Source of the DNA: Microcaldota archaeon
GTDB lineage: Archaea; Micrarchaeota; Micrarchaeia; Micrarchaeales; Micrarchaeaceae
Length of the DNA stretch: 39,465 nt
Assembly (NCBI GenBank): GCA_021792295.1
Contig: JAJYUY010000003.1
Coordinates: 1 to 39,465 of the forward strand
Direction of reading: 5' to 3'
The position numbers were made by a program, and so were the translations under genes. A model generated the notes under the pieces. It did no database searches. It saw only the letters and a list, made by a program, of their open reading frames with translations, and was not told where the DNA came from. Each line of letters starts with the position of its first letter. Position 1 is the stretch's first letter. Below are positions 34,249 to 39,465 of the stretch, piece after piece.

Positions 34249-34671
34249 AATTCAGGCTCTGATGTCGATATGGGCTCTGTGTGCTGTGTTGAATGAATCC
34301 GTCTCCCCTCGACGTGGCTGCCATCGAGGAATCAAACGGACCTGCGGGATAGAAGACGCACAGGCCAGGAAAGAGGACGGGCAGCGCATCCACATAAATT
34401 TGTCCGTGTTGCATTTCTCAAATTCGAACACAACAGGATAAGGGCAGGTTTGAGTTGGTACGAAACCAGGTTGCGTATATTCAGGGATGCAACACGATTG
34501 TTCAGGTCATCGCCGCGAAGCTATTAGCCTGAACTCGTAAGTCCTAAATCTATAAACCATTTGAAAAATTCTCCGGTATTTTGGGGCATGGATCTCGGCT
34601 CGCGTTATCGGTGGCGATGGCTGGAGCAATGATTGGGCCACCCACAAAGAGGTTTGGCGGCGGCGCCTGCG

Positions 34672-35568
34672 CTATCTGCGCTTTTCAAGGCTTTGTACCG
34701 CGATTTCCGCCAGCCTTATTGCACCCTGCCTCGACTCTGCACCGGCTATGAACCTGCCAGTATGGCAGAATACCGCGTCGCCGACACCGGTTACCCGCGC
34801 CAGGGCCTGGCCCTTAAGCCCGGCCCACGCCATGGGGAGCGTCGCCCTGCTTCTGAACCCGTTCATGCTCATCGGCACGACCCTAACCCTCCAGTCCCTC
34901 CTGCTTGACCCAGGATAGACGACGTAGAGCAGGTCTGATTTCTCTATCACCACCTCCTGCCATGGTATTTTGTAGTCTCTGAGGACGATGAACCTCGAGC
35001 CGCTTCTCTTTGCAATGCGGATCAGCGCCATCAGTACGGACCGGCTTTTAACATAGTATTCTGCCGCTCGAATCTCGCGAGCTAGCAGACCGCATGCGAA
35101 CGCTAGCGCGTCCCTGAACGCGGCCTCCTGCGTCATGCGCCCTCTTACCCATTCCTCATTGAACGAGTCTATCACTTCAAAGAGAGTGTACGGCCTTGCC
35201 GATCTAACGGTGAAGCTGCTTACGCCGTTGTCGCCAGCGTCGATGCCCTGGATCACCCTCTCGTCTATCCTATCGCGAACCACCCTGTTGTGCGCGAGCC
35301 TCTTGCCGAACTGCTTCCAGACCAAGCCTGACGAAGCGTAGGGTATGCCGTTCGGCCTCATGCCCGCCCTTCCTATCTGGTGGTGGTCGAAATCTCCGCT
35401 TCTGGGATCGTATCTCCCGCCGATGTCTATGCGAACGTCGGCCTTTTTGTATAATTCAGGCTCTCTTGTCCTTACGTAGCAAACCTTTGGGTATATCAGC
35501 CGCATTATCGCCACCGCGAAAACCTCGTCAGCATGAAAATGCCCGTCGTGAGTCGCCACAACCTTCAT
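34672..35568 (-). CDS. MYG1-family protein (DHH-like phosphoesterase/exonuclease)
   Basis: 298 aa; KVVATHDGHFHADEVFAVAIMRLIYP...VRIDIGGRYDPRSGDFDHHQIG. Confidence 0.88.
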   Translation of the reverse strand: MKVVATHDGHFHADEVFAVAIMRLIYPKVCYVRTREPELYKKADVRIDIGGRYDPRSGDFDHHQIGRAGMRPNGIPYASSGLVWKQFGKRLAHNRVVRDRIDERVIQGIDAGDNGVSSFTVRSARPYTLFEVIDSFNEEWVRGRMTQEAAFRDALAFACGLLAREIRAAEYYVKSRSVLMALIRIAKRSGSRFIVLRDYKIPWQEVVIEKSDLLYVVYPGSSRRDWRVRVVPMSMNGFRSRATLPMAWAGLKGQALARVTGVGDAVFCHTGRFIAGAESRQGAIRLAEIAVQSLEKRR

Positions 35569-35638
35569 TGAACCATCACAGAATAGAGCTATTCTTGTGA
35601 AAGCTATATAAAATCAGCGTTGGATGCGATAGTTCGGT

Positions 35639-36496
35639 TTAGATGCCAAATGCTCTCTTCGCGTTGTTGTATATTATGTCCTCAATATCGCTCTTTGGAA
35701 CCTTCAACTCGTTGAGTATGTCTGTCTGCTGCTTCAGTATGTGCTCCCTGTATCCGTCCGGGAATATTGTCGTGTCGGTGCCGAATATTATACCCTGCGG
35801 GCCGAACACTGTGAGCGACTTTCTGAATACGTCCCTTAGGGTGAGGAAGTTGTCCTGGTAGGGGAGCCAGTTGTTCGTGCCTGATGTTTCTATGAAAAGG
35901 TTGTCGCGCTTGTATTTCAGCATGAGAGTCTCCCTGAAGAAGCCCGCCCCGAAATGCGCTATCGCGACCTTCAATTCGGGGAATTCTGTTATTACTCTGG
36001 ATATGTTGAGGGGGTTGCCCGCATTGAGGTTGGATGCAAGCTCTATCGTGACGCCGAAATGGATGGTTATAGGTATCCTCTCCTTCTCGCATAGCTCGTA
36101 GAAAGGCCATGCTTCCTGCGCGCCAATGTCGAACCGGCCGCTCGTCGCGTATAGCTTCACGCCAGTCATGCCGGCCTTGAGCTCCGCCTTCAGCGTGTCT
36201 ACCGCATCGGGTAGAGTGGGATTTATTTTGGCGAATCCGACAAACCTGTTGCTCGAGTTGATGAATTTGGCGAATTCCTCGCTTTGTGGCGAGGTTGCCA
36301 TGAACACGGTTTTCTCGATTCCTAGCCGGTCCATTGCCTCCAGCCATGCGGCGGTGTTGTCTTTCACATCATGCTTCAGCCCCTCCATCATCTTCTCTGG
36401 AATCTTCCTGGCCTTCAGCATGCGTTCGGGGGCATTGCCTATCATTTCCTTGAACGTCCCTGTGGTGAACATGTGCGCATGCGCGTCTATTATCAT
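35639..36496 (-). CDS. Amidohydrolase-2-like TIM-barrel metal-dependent hydrolase
   Basis: 285 aa; MIIDAHAHMF, FVGFAKINPTLPDAVDTL, GVKLYATSGRFDI, ITIHFGV, IIFGTDTTIFPDGYR. Confidence 0.88.
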   Translation of the reverse strand: MIIDAHAHMFTTGTFKEMIGNAPERMLKARKIPEKMMEGLKHDVKDNTAAWLEAMDRLGIEKTVFMATSPQSEEFAKFINSSNRFVGFAKINPTLPDAVDTLKAELKAGMTGVKLYATSGRFDIGAQEAWPFYELCEKERIPITIHFGVTIELASNLNAGNPLNISRVITEFPELKVAIAHFGAGFFRETLMLKYKRDNLFIETSGTNNWLPYQDNFLTLRDVFRKSLTVFGPQGIIFGTDTTIFPDGYREHILKQQTDILNELKVPKSDIEDIIYNNAKRAFGI

Positions 36497-36568
36497 CCTA
36501 CCGCCCTGGGAATTATCGCAGCGATGATATAAAGTGACATCCTCCCACCCGTAAACGGCGTGGGCTTC

Positions 36569-36585
36569 CCGAACTAAACAACGAT
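36569..36585 (+). repeat. 17-bp direct repeat, unit 1 (ccgaactaaacaacgat)
   Basis: Identical to 36731-36747. Confidence 0.75.
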
Positions 36586-36730
36586 GATATTATGGATGAG
36601 AAGGTTATATACTTTGCGGGCAAAATCATACTATACGCTGGGACACAGCGGAATCCGAAAGGATAAATTTCGTAGATGGGAACGTAAGACGTGGAATCCA
36701 ACCACGCAAATCCGATGAAGCGAGAACATA

Positions 36731-36747
36731 CCGAACTAAACAACGAT
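36731..36747 (+). repeat. 17-bp direct repeat, unit 2 (ccgaactaaacaacgat)
   Basis: Identical to 36569-36585. Confidence 0.75.
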
Positions 36748-36787
36748 ATGAAGTCATAGCCTCCGATGGTATAAGGAGGCATCCTAT

Positions 36788-36866
36788 TTATCTGCGGTTC
36801 GCTTTCATCCCACCCCTAAAAGGAACCCTCTGAAGAGGGTGTAGGATTTCCCGCTCACGTTGTTAA
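36788..36866 (+). repeat. 79-bp palindromic repeat, copy 2
   Basis: Near-identical to 60-138. Confidence 0.8.
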
Positions 36867-36961
36867 GGGTCGCGGGCTCTTTGTAGGGCAATACAAGAAT
36901 CGTAGTTTCGCCGGGTAGAAGTAATATATACGTTTCCAGCGTTAACCATACGGCTGGTAGG

Positions 36962-37390
36962 ATGGCAAGAGGACTAGAGAACCACGTCATAATATGCGGC
37001 TACGGCATAGTGGGCCAGAAGATTGCCGAACAGCTGTCAGAGCATGGGGTGAGCTTCGTGGTGGTAGACGTGGACAGCAGGAAGGTGGAGGAGCTCGCCG
37101 AGAGAGGGTACAACGTGGTCGCTGGAGACGCTACAAGATCCAGCACGCTCAAGCTCGCCGGCATAATGAGCGCGAGGGCGATCGCCATAGTGCTCGACGA
37201 CGACGCCAAGAACCTCTTTACTGTCATAACCGCGCGCGACATGAGAAAGGACGTATTCATAGCGACGAGGGCGAACGACGCGTTCGTCAGGGAGAAGCTC
37301 ATAGAGGCTGGCGCAAACAGAATAGTCATGCCGCAGATAACCGCCAGCAAGGAGATAATGAAGGAGATATCGAAGAAAGGGTCGGGGTAG
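36962..37390 (+). CDS. Stand-alone TrkA-N/RCK domain protein
   Basis: 142 aa; HVIICGYGIVGQKIAEQLSEHGVSFVVVDVDSRKVEELAERGYNVVAGDAT. Confidence 0.88.
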   Translation: MARGLENHVIICGYGIVGQKIAEQLSEHGVSFVVVDVDSRKVEELAERGYNVVAGDATRSSTLKLAGIMSARAIAIVLDDDAKNLFTVITARDMRKDVFIATRANDAFVREKLIEAGANRIVMPQITASKEIMKEISKKGSG

Positions 37391-38167
37391 TTGGCGAAAG
37401 AGGGCCTGTTAGGTGGGGAGGGGATGGAGATTGCCAGCAGCGTGGCCGTGCTGCTGATGCTGGTTGTGATATCTTCGATGGTGCTCTCCTTCTACGTCAT
37501 GTACAGGATAACCGGCAACGGGCATGCCTCCATGTACTACTCGCTCTCTTCGATTTTCGACACGAACGATGAGGGCTACTCGGCGCTAGTGCTTTCGGCG
37601 GTGCAGGCCTACAGCGTGCAGTTCTACGAGCTAGTGGCGGTGCTCATTATAGATGGGATGGTAAAGGCGGTCGTAATCGCGTTCGGCGTTGCCATCATAG
37701 TTGGGATAATAACCAGCCTCAACATACGATCCAAGCTGATGAGTATAGCAAACAGGAGGATGTCCGGGCATGTTGTTGTGTGCGGCTACTCGGCGCTCGC
37801 CAGGGACATATGCGAGAAGCTGCACGGACAGGGGAAGAGGTTCGTGGTCATTGAGAAGAGGCCGGAGAAGATAGAGGAGCTGCTTGGCGAGGGGTACAAC
37901 TTCGTTGAGGGCGACTTTACAGAGCTTGAGGTCATGGGGCGCGCCTCTGCCGCATCGGCGTCCTCAATAGTGCTCTGCGCTGGCGACGAGTTCACGAACC
38001 TACTCGGTGTCATAACCGCGAGGAGGATAAACAGCCGGATCAGGATAATATCCAGGGCGAGGAGCGAGCAGGCGGTGTCGAAGATGCATAGGGGAGGGGC
38101 AGATCTTTGTATCATACCAGAGGTTGTCGCTGGTATTGAGATAGGGAACATGATGTTGGGCGTTTGA
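37391..38167 (+). CDS. Membrane-anchored TrkA-N/RCK protein (divergent channel-like)
   Basis: N-terminal hydrophobic segments, then HVVVCGYSALARDICEKLHGQGKRFVVIEKRPEKIEELLGEGYNFVEGDFT; track start is TTG, ATG 37424 also possible. Confidence 0.82.
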   Translation: MAKEGLLGGEGMEIASSVAVLLMLVVISSMVLSFYVMYRITGNGHASMYYSLSSIFDTNDEGYSALVLSAVQAYSVQFYELVAVLIIDGMVKAVVIAFGVAIIVGIITSLNIRSKLMSIANRRMSGHVVVCGYSALARDICEKLHGQGKRFVVIEKRPEKIEELLGEGYNFVEGDFTELEVMGRASAASASSIVLCAGDEFTNLLGVITARRINSRIRIISRARSEQAVSKMHRGGADLCIIPEVVAGIEIGNMMLGV

Positions 38168-38911
38168 ATGGCTTCCGCAAGCAGGACGATAAGGAACCTC
38201 TCTTTCCTTGTGGCGGTGCTATTCCTTCTCTCCATCAGCCTGAAGATATATGCCGGCGTCGGGCTTGAGAACGCTCTATTCGACAGCGTTCTGAGCTCCC
38301 TCCAAGTGTACTATGTCGGGATCCCCCAGTCGGACTTCGGGAGCAACCTGATACTGGTGGCCAAGATGATAGACACAGCGATGCTGCCGCTGGTCACCCT
38401 TCTGCTCGCGACCATGTTCTTCACAAAGATAAAGAGCTTTGACATAAGGGAGCGGGTGGCGGCGGCAAGGGTGAAGAGGACGAGCGGACATGTGGTAATA
38501 GCGCCGCTCAACAGGTTCTCCATGACCCTGATAAAAGAGCTTGTCGCGGAGGAGGTGAGGCCGGTTGTGCTTGTCAGGAACAGGGACGAGCTTCATGAGG
38601 CACTCAACAGGGGCGCGCTGGGAATAACCGGCGACATCAGGTCGATAGATAGCTTCAAGGAGGCAGGTATAGCAAGAGCCTCATACGTGGTCGCGTGCTC
38701 AGATGATGACGTCCAGAACGCCATGATAACCATAACCGCAAAGGACGCCAACCCGAAGGCAAAGATGATAAGCATTGTCAACACCAACGAGAACAGCGAG
38801 AGGATGGTGAGCGCCGGAGCGTCGCTCATCGTTGCACCGGAGATAGGAGCAGGGGAGGAGATAGCGGAGAGCATAATAAGGGAGGCATACGTTAAGGGAC
38901 GGAACAAATAG
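38168..38911 (+). CDS. Membrane-anchored TrkA-N/RCK-like protein (divergent channel-like)
   Basis: 247 aa; two hydrophobic segments, then SGHVVIAPLNRFSMTLIKELVAEEVRPVVLVRNRDELHEALNRGALGITGDI. Confidence 0.8.
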   Translation: MASASRTIRNLSFLVAVLFLLSISLKIYAGVGLENALFDSVLSSLQVYYVGIPQSDFGSNLILVAKMIDTAMLPLVTLLLATMFFTKIKSFDIRERVAAARVKRTSGHVVIAPLNRFSMTLIKELVAEEVRPVVLVRNRDELHEALNRGALGITGDIRSIDSFKEAGIARASYVVACSDDDVQNAMITITAKDANPKAKMISIVNTNENSERMVSAGASLIVAPEIGAGEEIAESIIREAYVKGRNK

Positions 38912-38913
38912 AA

Positions 38914-38935
38914 TGCCTGCGCCCGGGCGCAGGCA
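38914..38935 (+). terminator. Perfect 22-nt palindrome just after the third RCK gene
   Basis: TGCCTGCGCCCGGGCGCAGGCA, 2 nt after the stop codon. Confidence 0.5.
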
Positions 38936-39182
38936 ACTTCTCTGAGGTCAGCCAAGTTGGGCTTGGCAATACCATTGCTGCACCAAAGTATTTAATTCTT
39001 ACTCTTTCTACATAAAAGTTTACACAAGTTCATAGAAGTATAGTAAGGTATTAATACTTTGCCGGGTAAAACACTAACAGGGAAACGCGCATGACTGCGC
39101 TATACAAATAGGCGGAGTTGGCATAAGCCAACGCTTCTTCTGAGGTTGGGCCGAGCGTAGATGCAGTTCCCGGGGTTTGGAT

Positions 39183-39461
39183 ATGAGGTCAAAGGGGAGG
39201 GAGCGCGAGCTCTCTTACGAGGTAGACCGCCGTGTCGAGGACAAGGCAACAATGTATGCAGCGATTCTGGATGAGGAGGCTATGATCGAGAGGCGAATGT
39301 CTGACATAGGGCTCAGGGAGAAGCTCATCGAGTGTATGGATGAGATAATTCGATGCAGGAAGATGAGTGAAAGGTTCCTGGATGAGACCGGAGAGGAGCG
39401 CGTCTATGAGATCAGAGTCATTGTAAGCCCAGCCGCCGTATTGGTGAACATTGTTCGATGA
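39183..39461 (+). CDS. Small charged hypothetical protein
   Basis: About 92 aa complete ORF with helical, charged composition (RSKGRERELSYEVDRRVEDKATMYAAILDEEAMIERR); no family recognised. Confidence 0.4.
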   Translation: MRSKGRERELSYEVDRRVEDKATMYAAILDEEAMIERRMSDIGLREKLIECMDEIIRCRKMSERFLDETGEERVYEIRVIVSPAAVLVNIVR

Positions 39462-39465
39462 AGGC

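Larger units (their letters stand above)
36534..36866. mobile_element. Non-autonomous IS200/IS605-like element (PATE/MITE-like) with two terminal palindromes, no intact transposase
   Basis: gtgacatcctcccacccgtaaacggcgtgggcttcccg at 36534-36571, typical of TnpB-associated IS ends, and the 79-bp palindromic repeat at 36788-36866. Confidence 0.62.

Noticed and set aside
36513-36782. 89-aa minus-strand ORF across the IS-like region
   Set aside because: Covers palindromic element sequence and shows no protein-like motif; more likely spurious
36534-36866. CRISPR array hypothesis for the repeated palindromes and 17-mer
   Set aside because: Only two copies of the 17-mer and no regular repeat-spacer pattern; IS200/IS605-type ends explain the palindromes better

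Overview
Archaeal chromosomal segment with tightly packed genes, tentatively DPANN/Micrarchaeota-like. That placement is inferred from gene content only; I could run no searches. Housekeeping genes recognised: gatC-gatA-gatB, a Cgi121-like KEOPS subunit, an HTH-grpE-dnaK-dnaJ operon, aCPSF1/FttA-type beta-CASP RNase, proteasome beta subunit, a TRAM protein, TFB, a histone, a Hel308-like helicase, an M50 site-2 protease, tRNA-Gln(CUG), a MYG1-family protein, an amidohydrolase and three TrkA-N/RCK proteins. The most unusual region is about 19.6-33.3 kb. There, four translationally coupled genes encode large surface proteins with pilin-like N-termini (three carry LamG folds, one of them also a PQQ-like propeller). 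They face, stop codon against stop codon, a type IV-pilus/Tad-like assembly operon (HTH/coiled-coil protein, VirB11/GspE-type ATPase, small linker protein, two TadC/GspF-like membrane proteins). I read this as a candidate, possibly undescribed adhesive pilus or secretion system. Other notable items: a secreted lytic-transglycosylase-like protein of actinobacterial type; IS200/IS605 (TnpB-associated) terminal palindromes with no transposase, one of which supplies the gatB stop codon; an RCK gene trio without a canonical K+ selectivity filter; and repeated palindromes placed at or just after stop codons.
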